From assembly GCF_003058055.1 (NCBI RefSeq), contig NZ_QBTZ01000001.1:3986001-4050000 (forward strand): 64,000 bases of DNA, written 5' to 3'. The stretch's first letter is position 1, and each line of letters starts with the position of its first letter. The notes beneath the pieces were generated by a model. That model did no database searches, had not been told where the DNA came from, and saw nothing but the letters and a program-made list of their open reading frames with translations. Below are positions 19,534 to 28,191 of this stretch, piece by piece. The DNA is from Acidovorax sp. 107 (GTDB taxonomy: Bacteria > Pseudomonadota > Gammaproteobacteria > Burkholderiales > Burkholderiaceae_C). The position numbers and the translations under genes were made by a program.

Positions 19534-20303
19534 AGCAGGATCTCCGCAGCCAGGGGCGCATGGTCCGAGAGCTTGTCCCAGGGCTTCTTGGGCAGCGCCA
19601 GCGGCGAGTGCACGGTGGCGTTGCGTACATAAATGCGGTCGAGCGCCAGCAGCGGCATCGCCGCGGGAAACGTGCGCACCGCCCGGCCAAAGGCCTGCAC
19701 AAACACCTCCTGCAAGCCCGCTTCGCGGTGCAGGATGTCGTGTGCGCGGTTGCGCCAGTCGTTGAAATCGCCGGCCAGCACTACGGCCTCATTGGCGGGA
19801 AAGCTGTTGACCAGATCGCATACGCGGCGCAGCTGGTGCTGCCGATGCGACTCCTGCAGGCCCAGGTGCACACACACGGCGTGCACCGGCAGGTGGTGCC
19901 CGGGGGGCTGCAGCACAGAGTGCAGCATGCCGCGCCGTTCGGGCCCGCTGATCGAGATGTCGTGGTTCTCGTAATGCGTGATCGGAAACTTGGACAGCAG
20001 CGCGTTGCCGTGGTCGCCGTTGTCATACACCGCGTTGCGCCCGTAGGCGTACTGCGACCAGATGCTGTCGGCCAGAAACTCGTAATGCGGGACCTGCGGA
20101 AAGTTGGCCAGCCGGCTGGCGTGCCGGTGGTGCGTGCCCAGCACCTCCTGCAAGAACACTAGGTCGGCCGCCACGTCGCGCACGGCCTCGCGCAGCTCAT
20201 GCAGCATGAAGCGCCGGTTGAAGGTGGTGAAACCCTTGTGCACGTTCACGGTGAGCACCTTGAACGCAATAGGCTGGGAGTCTGTCGCGGAGGTCGTGGC
20301 CAT
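19530..20303 (-). CDS. ybhP: Endonuclease/exonuclease/phosphatase family protein YbhP
   Basis: About 257 residues. EEP fold: KVLTVNVHKGFT at the N-terminus, metal-binding FLQEV, the internal VCVHLGL and VLAGDFNDWR, and the C-terminal LSDHAPLAAEI with the catalytic His. The ATG at 20303 is preferred to a TTG at 20315. The 4-base ATGA overlap with clsB indicates coupling. In such clusters the EEP protein may be a phospholipid or phosphodiester hydrolase, which is inference; no substrate can be assigned from sequence. Confidence 0.85.
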   Translation of the reverse strand: MATTSATDSQPIAFKVLTVNVHKGFTTFNRRFMLHELREAVRDVAADLVFLQEVLGTHHRHASRLANFPQVPHYEFLADSIWSQYAYGRNAVYDNGDHGNALLSKFPITHYENHDISISGPERRGMLHSVLQPPGHHLPVHAVCVHLGLQESHRQHQLRRVCDLVNSFPANEAVVLAGDFNDWRNRAHDILHREAGLQEVFVQAFGRAVRTFPAAMPLLALDRIYVRNATVHSPLALPKKPWDKLSDHAPLAAEILL

Positions 20304-20436
20304 GGGCAGTTGCAATCGTTGGAAGGGGCTCCGGCGAAATCACCGCAAGGGTGCGGCCGGGGCGAATCCTGATTGTTCTGGTCCGTATGCGTTGCCGCTG
20401 TAGGACGGCTGGCCGTAGCCTTGTGCTGCGCAGCCC

Positions 20437-20461
20437 AAAAAAAAGGGCCCCGAAGGGCCCT
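20437..20461 (-). terminator. Rho-independent terminator after cysteine synthase
   Basis: On the minus strand AGGGCCC, a TTCGGGG-type tetraloop region and GGGCCC form a stem followed by eight T residues. It separates cysK from the ybhP operon promoter region (20304-20436), in which I see nothing else. Confidence 0.85.
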
Positions 20462-20490
20462 GGTGATAGCGCGCTGCGCGGGGGCGGCCA

Positions 20491-21408
20491 TCAGGCCGGC
20501 AGGAAGCCTTCCACCGACAGGTAGCGCTCGCCCGTGTCGTAGTTGAAACCCAGCACCTTGGCGCCCGCGGGCAGCTCGGGCAGCTTCTGGGCAATGGCGG
20601 CCAGGGTGGCGCCGGACGAGATGCCCACCAGCATGCCCTCTTCGCGTGCGCAGCGGCGGGCATATTCGCGGGCCGGTTCGGCATCGACCTGGATCACGCC
20701 TTCGAGCACGCTGGTGTCCAGGTTCTTGGGGATGAAGCCCGCGCCAATGCCCTGGATGGGGTGGGGCGAAGGGGCGCCGCCCGAGATCACGGGCGATGCC
20801 GTGGGCTCCACCGCAAACACCTTGAGTTGCGGAAATTTGGCCTTCAGCACCCGCGCGGTGCCCGTGAGGTGACCGCCCGTACCGACGCCAGTGATGATCG
20901 CGTCCAGCCCGTCGGGGAAGTCCGCCAGGATCTCCTGTGCGGTGGTGCGCACGTGCACGTCGATGTTGGCGGGGTTTTCGAACTGCTGCGGAATCCACGA
21001 GTCTGGCGTCTGCGCCTGCAGCTCCTGCGCGCGGGCAATCGCGCCCTTCATGCCTTTCTCGCGCGGTGTCAGGTCAAACTGCGCGCCATAGGCCAACATC
21101 AGGCGGCGGCGCTCGATGCTCATGCTGTCGGGCATCACGAGGATCAGCTTGTAGCCCTTGACGGCTGCCACCAGCGCCAGGCCGATGCCCGTGTTGCCGC
21201 TGGTGGGCTCGATGATGGTGCCACCCGGTTTGAGCGCACCAGACTTCTCCGCGTCTTCCACCATCGACAGCGCAATGCGGTCCTTGATGGAGCCGCCGGG
21301 GTTGCTGCGTTCGGACTTCACCCACACGTTGGCCGACGGACCGAACAGGCGGTTGATGCGCACGTGGGGTGTGTTGCCGATGGTTTGCAGAATGTTGTCA
21401 ACTTTCAT
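20491..21408 (-). CDS. cysK: Cysteine synthase A (O-acetylserine sulfhydrylase)
   Basis: 305 residues. PLP enzyme that makes cysteine from O-acetylserine and sulfide. The Schiff-base lysine is in NPGGSIKDR (K42), the substrate loop is [12 protein letters not shown], and the phosphate-binding Gly loop is [11 protein letters not shown]. The C-terminal [11 protein letters not shown] carries the ring-nitrogen Ser. The ATG at 21408 has an ideal AGGAG site. It could be named CysM in some annotations; the length and N-terminus [18 protein letters not shown] fit the CysK-like group of Burkholderiales. Confidence 0.9.
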   Translation of the reverse strand: MKVDNILQTIGNTPHVRINRLFGPSANVWVKSERSNPGGSIKDRIALSMVEDAEKSGALKPGGTIIEPTSGNTGIGLALVAAVKGYKLILVMPDSMSIERRRLMLAYGAQFDLTPREKGMKGAIARAQELQAQTPDSWIPQQFENPANIDVHVRTTAQEILADFPDGLDAIITGVGTGGHLTGTARVLKAKFPQLKVFAVEPTASPVISGGAPSPHPIQGIGAGFIPKNLDTSVLEGVIQVDAEPAREYARRCAREEGMLVGISSGATLAAIAQKLPELPAGAKVLGFNYDTGERYLSVEGFLPA

Positions 21409-21640
21409 GGCGTCTCCTGTGAAGTGTCGGGTTGGACAAAAGGGGAAGGTTGTGGAGCGCATTCTGAACCAGTTGTTCTACGGCCCTGGTGATATGGATA
21501 TAGCCAGGGAATGGGTTCAGGCCGCGCCCGACCGTGCAGGGCGCGGGCCATATCGCGATGTGCATCGCGCGTTGCACTGGCGTGATCTGATCCGCACAGG
21601 CCGACACAGCGCGCACTCATGCGCCCGGCCGCTGGTGGGC

Positions 21641-21646
21641 GATAAT
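21641..21646 (+). promoter_or_regulatory. Probable -10 element of rnpB
   Basis: GATAAT lies 8 bases before the predicted 5' end of the RNase P RNA, the right spacing for a transcription start at about 21654. The matching -35 is not obvious. The rest of the 245-base region between cysK and rnpB holds only a small hairpin (CCCTGG...CCAGGG at about 21483-21508). Confidence 0.55.
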
Positions 21647-21653
21647 CCACCCT

Positions 21654-21993
21654 GTGAAGCGCGCCAGACCGCCGCTGGTGCAATCTGGGAAACCAGGCAC
21701 TGGAGGAACGTCCGGACTGCACAGGACAGCGTAGCAGCTAACGGCTGCCCACCGTGAGGTGAGGATCAGAGCAACAGAGACGAGTCCCGGGGGAGTGCCG
21801 CAAGGCAAACCACCGGGGGTGAAACGGGCAATCTCTACGCGCAGCAATACCAAGTAGGCCAGCGTTGATGTGGTTCCGCAGAGCTGGCGGGTAGGTAGCA
21901 CCGAGCCGTGGTGGCGACACCCGGCCCAGATTAATGGCGGTCACACTGCGGGCAACCGTGGTGCACAGAATCCGGCTTATCGGCGCGCTTCAC
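21654..21993 (+). ncRNA. rnpB: RNase P RNA (class A)
   Basis: Catalytic RNA that trims the 5' leader of tRNA precursors. The ends pair perfectly over 12 bp (P1: GTGAAGCGCGCC at 21654-21665 with GGCGCGCTTCAC at 21982-21993). Universal elements are present in order: GAGGAACGTCCGGACT with CACAGGAC (P4/CR-I region), AGAGCAACAGAGACGAG (CR-II/III), and ACAGAATCCGGCTTATCGGC near the 3' end (CR-V and P4 3' strand). Length about 340 nt, normal for beta-proteobacteria. A T-rich stretch follows immediately (ACTTTATTTC). No protein-coding frame here is credible. Confidence 0.97.
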
Positions 21994-22061
21994 ACTTTAT
22001 TTCTGACCCCGCCCGCACAGGGTTGCGTGGTGGGCGCATCAGCCCCTTCGCGCCGCTGCGC

Positions 22062-23282
22062 TCAGCTTTTCGGGCAATGGGGTGCTTGTCCCCGCTCCAG
22101 TTCGGTCGCGCGCTCCACCGTGTCCGGGTGGCTGCTCAGCAGCGACCAGACAGGGTGCGATGCGGCATCCTCGGCGGTCTTGCGCTTGCGGGCTGCGCTG
22201 TCGGGCGCACGGGCGCTGGATGACGGCGTGGATGCACCCGCGGCAGGGCCTTCGCTCGAGTCCTTTTTCTCGGTGTCCTCGTTGTCCTCATCGCGCGCAA
22301 TCGCCAGCAGCAGCTGGCCCATGGGCGCCGTGGGCAGTGCGGCGTGGCGCATGACGGCTATGGCGTAGCAGTCGGCCTCGCGCTCGTGGCTGCGGCTGTA
22401 GGCCAGGCCGGTGAGCAAGGACGCGCCGGTAGAGACGACGCCCGACACATCCCCCAGCGCCAGCCCCAGGCCCATGCTGAGTACGCCCTGCTGCACCACC
22501 ATGCGCGTGGTGTGGCGTTGCACCACGTGTCCCACCTCGTGGGCCAGCACGCCCACCAGGGCGTTGTCGTCCAGGCCCTTTTTAGCGGCTGCCTTGACGA
22601 TGCCGTCGGTCATCACGATCTTGCCGCCGGGCAGGGCAAAGGCATTGGCGCCCATGCCGGACCGGAACTCCAGCGACAGCGGCGGCCGGTAGCCGGCATA
22701 GCGCTGCAGTCCGGGGGGTGTGTGCTGCACCAGGGCGTCAAAGCGCGCCTTGAGCTGCTCCTGCCGGGCCGAAGGCAGCTTGCTGGGCTTCAGGGTGCCG
22801 TTGTCCATCTGCTGGAGCACGTTCTCGGCCACGCTGGTCTCCCAGCTGAGGGGCACAAACCGCGTGAGCTGCGTGGCCGCCCAGGGCGTGCCGTAGCGGT
22901 AGAACAGCGTAAGGCCGACGACGGCGGCGACCGTCACGCCCAGCAGCACGGGCCAGCGGGTCTGCATGCGTTGTGCGATGCCGGGGCGCTCGCCCGCAGC
23001 GGCCAGGGCCGCGCGCCATTCGGTCACGGCGTCGATCTCCACGCTGCCATGGTCGCGCAGATCGACGACCACGCGGGGCTGGGGCTTGCGTTCGTTCCAG
23101 GCCTCGGGCCAGCCCACCTGCTTCCAGGCGAACACGACCGGCTCGGCACCCGGCTGCGAGAGCGGGTGCAGCACCAGCGATGGGCCTTGTGGCGCGGGCC
23201 GCAGGCTCACCATCACCGGCCGGGCCTTGCTGCTCTGGCCGTCAAACCAGCGCCCGGGGAGCAGGGCGGTGTGCTCGGGCAT
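22062..23282 (-). CDS. M48 family metallopeptidase, membrane-anchored
   Basis: 406 residues. An N-terminal ~105-residue soluble region, one membrane segment about 112-130 (WPVLLGVTVAAVVGLTLFY), then the peptidase with zinc motif HEVGH at 248-252 and third-ligand HEREADCYA. A charged linker of ~50 residues (DEDNEDTEKKDSSEG...) precedes a C-terminal SHPDTVERA, the S/THPxxxxR signature of M48. The ATG at 23282 begins 2 bases after the stop of the DUF898 gene, so the two are coupled. The partner gene and the family suggest membrane-protein or envelope quality control (inference). Confidence 0.88.
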   Translation of the reverse strand: MPEHTALLPGRWFDGQSSKARPVMVSLRPAPQGPSLVLHPLSQPGAEPVVFAWKQVGWPEAWNERKPQPRVVVDLRDHGSVEIDAVTEWRAALAAAGERPGIAQRMQTRWPVLLGVTVAAVVGLTLFYRYGTPWAATQLTRFVPLSWETSVAENVLQQMDNGTLKPSKLPSARQEQLKARFDALVQHTPPGLQRYAGYRPPLSLEFRSGMGANAFALPGGKIVMTDGIVKAAAKKGLDDNALVGVLAHEVGHVVQRHTTRMVVQQGVLSMGLGLALGDVSGVVSTGASLLTGLAYSRSHEREADCYAIAVMRHAALPTAPMGQLLLAIARDEDNEDTEKKDSSEGPAAGASTPSSSARAPDSAARKRKTAEDAASHPVWSLLSSHPDTVERATELERGQAPHCPKS

Positions 23283-23284
23283 GC

Positions 23285-24550
23285 TCAACCGATGAGGTCC
23301 AGGCCCGCAGCGTCGGCCAGCGCATCACCCAGGCCCCCTTGCTGCTGGCGCACCATGGCGCCGGTCACCTGTTCCACGCCGCCCTTGACGTGCAGGGTGA
23401 CGGACTCGCACTTCATGCGGTATTCGCTCACCCGCGCAAACGGGCGGTACAGCCCCAGCGTCAGCAGGGTGAGCAGCATGTTCTTGATGCGCAGCCACAC
23501 GTACTGGCCGCTTTTCAGGTGGCACTTGAAGCGCGCCACATGGCTCACGCCGATGTTGTTCCACATCAGCTGGAACATTCGCGCCTCGCGGTACGCGCGG
23601 GCGGGGGCCGATGCCAGGATCAGCATGAAGATGCCCGCGATGATGGACACGATGATCACCACAAACATCCAAAGGCCCAGCCGGTTGCTCTGGCTGGCCA
23701 CCAGGGCGATGGAGCTGCCTGCCAGGATGCCGATCAGTGCCGAGAAACCCACCACGCACAGGATGAACACGGCCACGGTGGCCATCCACACCTTGACGAA
23801 GTCCATGTACACCGGCTTCCAGCGGCCCCGCTCGGCGCCCACCTGGGCCTTGAGCACCAGGAGGCTCTTGAAGTTGTACTCGGTGCGGATCACGCAGAGC
23901 ACTGACAGCACCAGGCCCAGCAGCACCAGGCCGCCCATGGCGGGCGTGAAGCGGGGCATGGGTTGCTTCTTGCCTTCTTCTTCAATGGCTTCGAGGGCCT
24001 GCGCCAGGTCGGGCGACAGCAACTGCAGGCCGTAGAACACGCCAAACCACAACAGCGCCAGCGCAAACACCGGCCAGCTGGCGAGATAGACCTCTTTCCA
24101 GCTGGCGGCAAATTGCAGCCGCAGCCCGCGCCAGCGCGTGGCCCCCAGGCGAAACCGCATGGCGCTGGCCCAGATGAAGGGCGCCAGCGCTGCGCCCGCC
24201 AGCAGGAACAGGCCCACTGCCGTGTCCTGCCCGGTGTTGGCGGCCAGGTTGTAGGCAATGGTCAGCAGCATCAGCAGCACAAAGCCCATCACCATCTTGC
24301 GCTGCTGTGCGGTGAATTCGAGGGGACTGCCAGCCACCAGCGTGTGGCCATAGAAATACTGGGCGGTGCGGCGACGCGCCCAGGGGGTGTAGATGCCGAG
24401 CGTGACGATGGACAGCAGCACGTTGACGATCCAGACCCGGAAATACTCGCCCCCGCTGCCGGTGAATTCGAGCGGGTGGGCGTCGATGTTCATCGGCATG
24501 AAGGTGGACATCGGCCCCGCTGCGCCGCCTGACGATTGGTTTGTGTGCAT
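23285..24550 (-). CDS. DUF898 (YjgN family) membrane protein
   Basis: 421 residues. A repeated family motif occurs twice: near the N-terminus FTGSGGEYFRVWIVNVLLSI...TPWARRRTAQYFYGHT, and near the C-terminus LKSGQYVWLRIKNMLLTLLT...RPFARVSEYRMKCES. About eight hydrophobic segments lie between and around. The function of YjgN is unknown. It is immediately upstream of the M48 peptidase gene in the transcript, a pairing I have seen in other proteobacteria (recollection, not checked). The start has GGAG upstream. Confidence 0.85.
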   Translation of the reverse strand: MHTNQSSGGAAGPMSTFMPMNIDAHPLEFTGSGGEYFRVWIVNVLLSIVTLGIYTPWARRRTAQYFYGHTLVAGSPLEFTAQQRKMVMGFVLLMLLTIAYNLAANTGQDTAVGLFLLAGAALAPFIWASAMRFRLGATRWRGLRLQFAASWKEVYLASWPVFALALLWFGVFYGLQLLSPDLAQALEAIEEEGKKQPMPRFTPAMGGLVLLGLVLSVLCVIRTEYNFKSLLVLKAQVGAERGRWKPVYMDFVKVWMATVAVFILCVVGFSALIGILAGSSIALVASQSNRLGLWMFVVIIVSIIAGIFMLILASAPARAYREARMFQLMWNNIGVSHVARFKCHLKSGQYVWLRIKNMLLTLLTLGLYRPFARVSEYRMKCESVTLHVKGGVEQVTGAMVRQQQGGLGDALADAAGLDLIG

Positions 24551-24607
24551 GAACTCCCTCCAGAGTGCTGCGCAGTGTAGCAGCGGCGCGGGACCAGGAA
24601 ATTCAAG

Positions 24608-24666
24608 TCAAAAAGGCCTGAAGCGCTTGTTTTTAAAGCGCTGGAAGCTATGTATTTAGGAGCATG
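24608..24666 (-). repeat. Dispersed imperfect palindrome, well-formed intergenic copy
   Basis: Minus-strand reading: GCTCCTAAATACATAGCTTC, CAGCGCTTTAAAAA, CAAGCGCTTCAGG, CCTTTTTGAC. The two AGCGCTT/AAGCGCT blocks can pair to form a hairpin. It lies between the RluF-like gene and the DUF898 gene, which are both on the minus strand. It could act as an attenuator or terminator-like hairpin for neither or either; no direct evidence. Confidence 0.65.
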
Positions 24667-24717
24667 CGTGTGCCGCGCCCATGTGGGTGGGCGGGGCGCA
24701 GCGCGGCGGAGGACGCG

Positions 24718-25512
24718 TCAGAACTTCTCCCACGGCTGCAGGTAGCGCCATTGCCCCTCGGGCACCTTGGCCAGCGGCACGCGGCCAATGCGGATGCGCT
24801 TGATGCCCACCACGGTCAGGCCCACGGCTTCGCACATGGCCGGGATCTGGCCCGGGCGAATGCCCTTGAGCGCAAAGCGCAGCTTGGTCTCGTTCTGCCA
24901 GCTCACCTTGATGGGGGGCAGGGGGCGGCCATTGAACGTGAGGCCGTGGCACAGGCGCTGCAGGCCGTTGGGCGCGATGTCGCCCTTGACCTCGACGATG
25001 CATTCCTGCTCCAGCGACTCGATGTCTTCGGCCAGCTTGCGCGCGATGCGCTTGTCCTGCGTGTACACCACCAGCCCACTGGCCTCGGTGGGCAGGGGGG
25101 TGAAGCATTCGAGCTGCTTGAAGTGGCGCTGCAGCACGCGGATGCCCGAGGCGTCTTCCGGCAGGTGCGACGCGGCGTTGAGCAGCGTGAGCGCCTGTGG
25201 CGCACCCTGGCTGCGGCTGGCGTGGGCCGCTTGCCCTGTGGATGCGCCTGGCAGGCCCAGGCCGGCTTCAAACCCTGCCGGTTTGTGCAGCAGCAAGGTC
25301 ACCGGGGTCAGCTCCAGCAAGCTGGCATCGGGCGCCACGGCCACGGCCTGATCGGGGCGCACGCGGGCGCCAGGGGCTTCCTCAATCTGGCCGTCCACGC
25401 TCACAAAGCCGCCCTCGATGAATTGCTCGGCCGTGCTGCGCGAGCAGTTCAGTTGTTCGGCCACGCGTTTGGCCAGGCGGATGTGGGTGGGGTCGGGGTT
25501 CTTGTCGGTCAT
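24718..25512 (-). CDS. S4-domain RsuA/RluF-family pseudouridine synthase homologue, catalytic Asp not conserved
   Basis: 264 residues. An N-terminal S4 RNA-binding domain (about 8-65: RLAKRVAEQLNCSRSTAEQFIEGG, shown in part) and an RsuA-like catalytic domain (about 70-260), with LLLHKPAG and the C-terminal GIKRIRIGRVPL typical of RluB/E/F. The catalytic motif normally reads GRLDxxTSGLLL; here the aligned segment is TPLPTEASGLVVYTQD, so the essential Asp is replaced by Pro. The protein may bind RNA without making pseudouridine, or use another residue. It lies 33 bases downstream of the NUDIX-MBL gene on the same strand. Confidence 0.8.
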   Translation of the reverse strand: MTDKNPDPTHIRLAKRVAEQLNCSRSTAEQFIEGGFVSVDGQIEEAPGARVRPDQAVAVAPDASLLELTPVTLLLHKPAGFEAGLGLPGASTGQAAHASRSQGAPQALTLLNAASHLPEDASGIRVLQRHFKQLECFTPLPTEASGLVVYTQDKRIARKLAEDIESLEQECIVEVKGDIAPNGLQRLCHGLTFNGRPLPPIKVSWQNETKLRFALKGIRPGQIPAMCEAVGLTVVGIKRIRIGRVPLAKVPEGQWRYLQPWEKF

Positions 25513-25545
25513 TGAATATGAAGGCGGTCTTGGTGTTCTTGTGGC

Positions 25546-27285
25546 TCAGTTGTTGCCGGGTTGCAGCGAGCGGATGCGCTCCACATGCGCCAGCAGCGAG
25601 CGCTGGGCCACCGGCCACATGCGCTGCGGCACGTCGTCGTAGGCTTGCCGCACCCAGTCGTCCATGCTGCCTTGTGGCAGCGCCTGCATGGCGGCCAGCA
25701 CCTTGGCCTCGCGCGCCAGGCGGTGGGCCTTGAGCTTGGCGATGGCATGGCGGGCGCCGAGGACAGGGCCCCCCAGCACGTAGCCGTGCGCGGGCAGGAT
25801 GAACTCCACGCCGTGCTCGGCGCAGGCCGCGTCGAGCCGGTCCAGCGAATCCAGGTAGTCGGCCATGTTGCCGTCTGGCGGGTCGATCACGGTGGTGCTG
25901 CCGTTCAGGATGTGGTCGCCGCTGAACAGCAGCGCGTCTTCCACCAGCAGCATGCACAGGTGGTTGGCGGCATGGCCGGGGGTGTGGACCACCTGCAGGG
26001 TGTGGGTGATTTTGCCCTCAGGTGCCAGTCCTTCAAGCACGAGCAGCTCATTATTTTGTAGCGCCCGGTCGGGGGTGAACTGGCTGGCCGCGCGGGCCGT
26101 GGGGGCGGACGGCAGGCCCAGGACGGGCGGGCGCGCCTTGCCGGCCTGCACGCACATCGCCTGCAGCGGCGCGGCGCCGGGGGAATGGTCGGCGTGCGAG
26201 TGGGTGCACACAATCATGCGGATGTCGCCCCCCGCTGCACGCCAGAGCTTGTCCAGGTGCTCGGTATCGGCCGGGCCGGGGTCGATGGCGATGAAGCCCG
26301 TGGCCGGGTCGCCCACCAGGTAGCTGTTGGTGCCGGGGCCGGTCATCACACCGGGGTTGGGCGCGGTCAGGCGCATCACGTTGCGCAGCAGCGGCACTGG
26401 GCGTTCGGTCTGCCAGTCCAGCGGGTGCACGATCTGGCCGTCGGGGCAGACCAGCGCCAGCTCGCCAAACGGCATGTCGTCTTCCATGTAGCGCGCTTCC
26501 TTGCCCGCCAGCAGGCCTGCGCGCGGGCAGCTCACCCACAGGGGCTGCTCGTGCGCCACGGCGTCCAGCACCGCCTGGGTGCTGGCAAATTGGGCCAGGC
26601 GCTGCAGCGTGCGGATGGTGGGGAAGATCATGAAGAACTGCCCCGCCTCGTGCCGCGCCAGCGCGTCGGCCGGGCGCACCCACACGGGCTCGAACTGCTC
26701 GGCCTCGTCGGCCACGGGCTCCTGGCCCTCGGGCATGCGGGCCACCAGAAAGGGCACCTCAAAGCGGCGGGCCAGGTCGCGGTCGGCCGTCCAGTGGGCC
26801 AGCAGGTACACCCCATCGGCCGCCAGGCGCAGTCCGCGTGCGGTGCACTGCGCGGCAAACGGCTGGTGGCGGTCGATGGCGGCAATGTCCTGCGCGTCGG
26901 CCATCTGCCCCTGGCGGGGGCCCTCGGCATGGCGTGCCAGCAGCACGCCCAGTTCTTCAAAACTCTCGCGGATGGCGGCAATCGCCTGGGTGAGGTGCAG
27001 GTCGCTCTGCGTGGCGCGCCGGTCGGCGGCCGCGTGGGTGGCGGGTGCAGCATCCAGCGCATCAATGCCCCCGCCGGGGAACACATAGGCGCCAGGCGCA
27101 AAACTGGCCGTGGCCGAGCGCCGGGTCATGAGGACTTCGAGCCCGCCGCCGTCAGGCACATCGCGCAGCAGCAGCACGGTGGCGGCGGGGCGGGTGGCTA
27201 CGGGTTCGCGGAGGGGGTGGAGTTGTTGGCTGGAGCGGGGCATCGGGCCATTATCAGCACTGGCAGGCTGTACAGCCGTCGGCAT
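25546..27285 (-). CDS. NUDIX hydrolase-metallo-beta-lactamase fusion protein
   Basis: About 579 residues. The N-terminal half (about 20-280) is NUDIX-like: ATVLLLRD, FPGGGIDALD and the core REsFEELGVLLA of the Nudix box. The C-terminal half (about 300-540) is an MBL-fold hydrolase of the LACTB2/glyoxalase II type, with CTHSHADHSPGAA, HTPGHAANH, FSGDHILNG and LPAHGYV. An acyl-CoA or nucleotide-linked substrate is plausible for such fusions but not shown. The ATG at 27285 is used; an ATG at 27243 is also possible, and a GATAAT box just before it weakens certainty. Residues near ALQNNELLVLEGLAPEGK are encoded by a dispersed repeat copy. Confidence 0.8.
   Translation of the reverse strand: MPTAVQPASADNGPMPRSSQQLHPLREPVATRPAATVLLLRDVPDGGGLEVLMTRRSATASFAPGAYVFPGGGIDALDAAPATHAAADRRATQSDLHLTQAIAAIRESFEELGVLLARHAEGPRQGQMADAQDIAAIDRHQPFAAQCTARGLRLAADGVYLLAHWTADRDLARRFEVPFLVARMPEGQEPVADEAEQFEPVWVRPADALARHEAGQFFMIFPTIRTLQRLAQFASTQAVLDAVAHEQPLWVSCPRAGLLAGKEARYMEDDMPFGELALVCPDGQIVHPLDWQTERPVPLLRNVMRLTAPNPGVMTGPGTNSYLVGDPATGFIAIDPGPADTEHLDKLWRAAGGDIRMIVCTHSHADHSPGAAPLQAMCVQAGKARPPVLGLPSAPTARAASQFTPDRALQNNELLVLEGLAPEGKITHTLQVVHTPGHAANHLCMLLVEDALLFSGDHILNGSTTVIDPPDGNMADYLDSLDRLDAACAEHGVEFILPAHGYVLGGPVLGARHAIAKLKAHRLAREAKVLAAMQALPQGSMDDWVRQAYDDVPQRMWPVAQRSLLAHVERIRSLQPGNN
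26010..26064 (-). repeat. Dispersed repeat copy inside the NUDIX-MBL gene
   Basis: On the minus strand GCTACAAAATAATGAGCTG is identical over 19 bases to a copy at the 3' end of murC. A looser second half follows (CTTGAAGGACTGGCACCTGA, then GGGCAAAAT). It is in frame in the MBL half. Confidence 0.7.
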
Positions 27286-27362
27286 CGCCGTGAAACCTGC
27301 GAAAACCGAGGGCCCGGGGGGTTGCAGGCTTGCAGGCCGGCCTCCGGCCGACCACGCCCGGC

Positions 27363-28067
27363 TCAGCCGCGGGCCGGGATCGCGAGGCCCCGGGCCACCG
27401 CCGGGCGCGCCACAAAGGCATCCAGCACGCGCTGCACTTCTGTGAACTGGCCAAACTCCACCAGATCGCCCGCGCCATAAAAGCCGATCAGGTTGCGCAC
27501 CCAGGGCAGGATGGCAATGTCGGCGATGGTGTACTGCTCGCCCATCACCCACTGGCGGCCTGCCAGGCGCTGGTTCAGCACGCCCAGCAGGCGTTTGGAC
27601 TCGGCCACGTAGCGGTCGCGCGGGCGCTTGTCCTCATAGTCCTTGCCCGCGAATTTGTGGAAGAAGCCGAGCTGGCCGAACATGGGGCCCACGCCGCCCA
27701 TCTGCCACATCACCCACTGGATGGTTTCGTAGCGCGCGGCAGCGTCCTGGGGGATCAGCTGGCCGGTCTTGTCGGCCAGGTACAGCAGGATGGCTCCCGA
27801 CTCGAACAGCGCCAGCGGCTGGCCGCCGGGGCCTTGGGGGTCCAGAATGGCGGGGATCTTGTTGTTGGGGTTGAGTGACAGGAACTCGGGCGAGGTCTGG
27901 TCGTTGGTCTCAAAGCTCACCAGGTGCGGTTCGTACGGCAGGCCCAGTTCTTCGAGCGCAATCGACACCTTCACGCCATTGGGTGTGGGCAGCGAATACA
28001 GCTGCAGGCGGTCCGGGTGCCGGGCGGGCCATTTGCGGGTGATGGCGAAGGCGGACAAATCGGTCAT
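27363..28067 (-). CDS. Glutathione S-transferase of the YfcG/YghU (Nu) type
   Basis: 234 residues. Thioredoxin-like N-terminal domain, about 20-105 (LQLYSLPTPNGVKVSIALEE; NPNNKIPAI; LFESGAILLYLA with the ESxA glutathione-binding motif), then an alpha-helical C-terminal domain with YTIADIAILPWV. The TPNGxKV segment in place of a catalytic Cys/Tyr/Ser is typical of the YfcG/YghU group, which has disulfide-bond reductase activity. An AGGA ribosome site precedes the ATG. It is divergent from dapF, 124 bases apart. Confidence 0.88.
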   Translation of the reverse strand: MTDLSAFAITRKWPARHPDRLQLYSLPTPNGVKVSIALEELGLPYEPHLVSFETNDQTSPEFLSLNPNNKIPAILDPQGPGGQPLALFESGAILLYLADKTGQLIPQDAAARYETIQWVMWQMGGVGPMFGQLGFFHKFAGKDYEDKRPRDRYVAESKRLLGVLNQRLAGRQWVMGEQYTIADIAILPWVRNLIGFYGAGDLVEFGQFTEVQRVLDAFVARPAVARGLAIPARG

Positions 28068-28191
28068 GGTGGGGTCCTGGTGGCTGCGGCGCGGGGCCGG
28101 TGTGGTGGTGACAGGCGCGCAGAGGTGGAAAAGGCGCCAAGCCTACGCCGCCTGGCCGTTCGGCGCAGGCCCGAGGCCATAATCCCATCCC

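Noticed and set aside
21398..21616. A 72-codon minus-strand frame between cysK and rnpB
   Set aside because: No ribosome site, no recognisable motif, and it overlaps the cysK start region.
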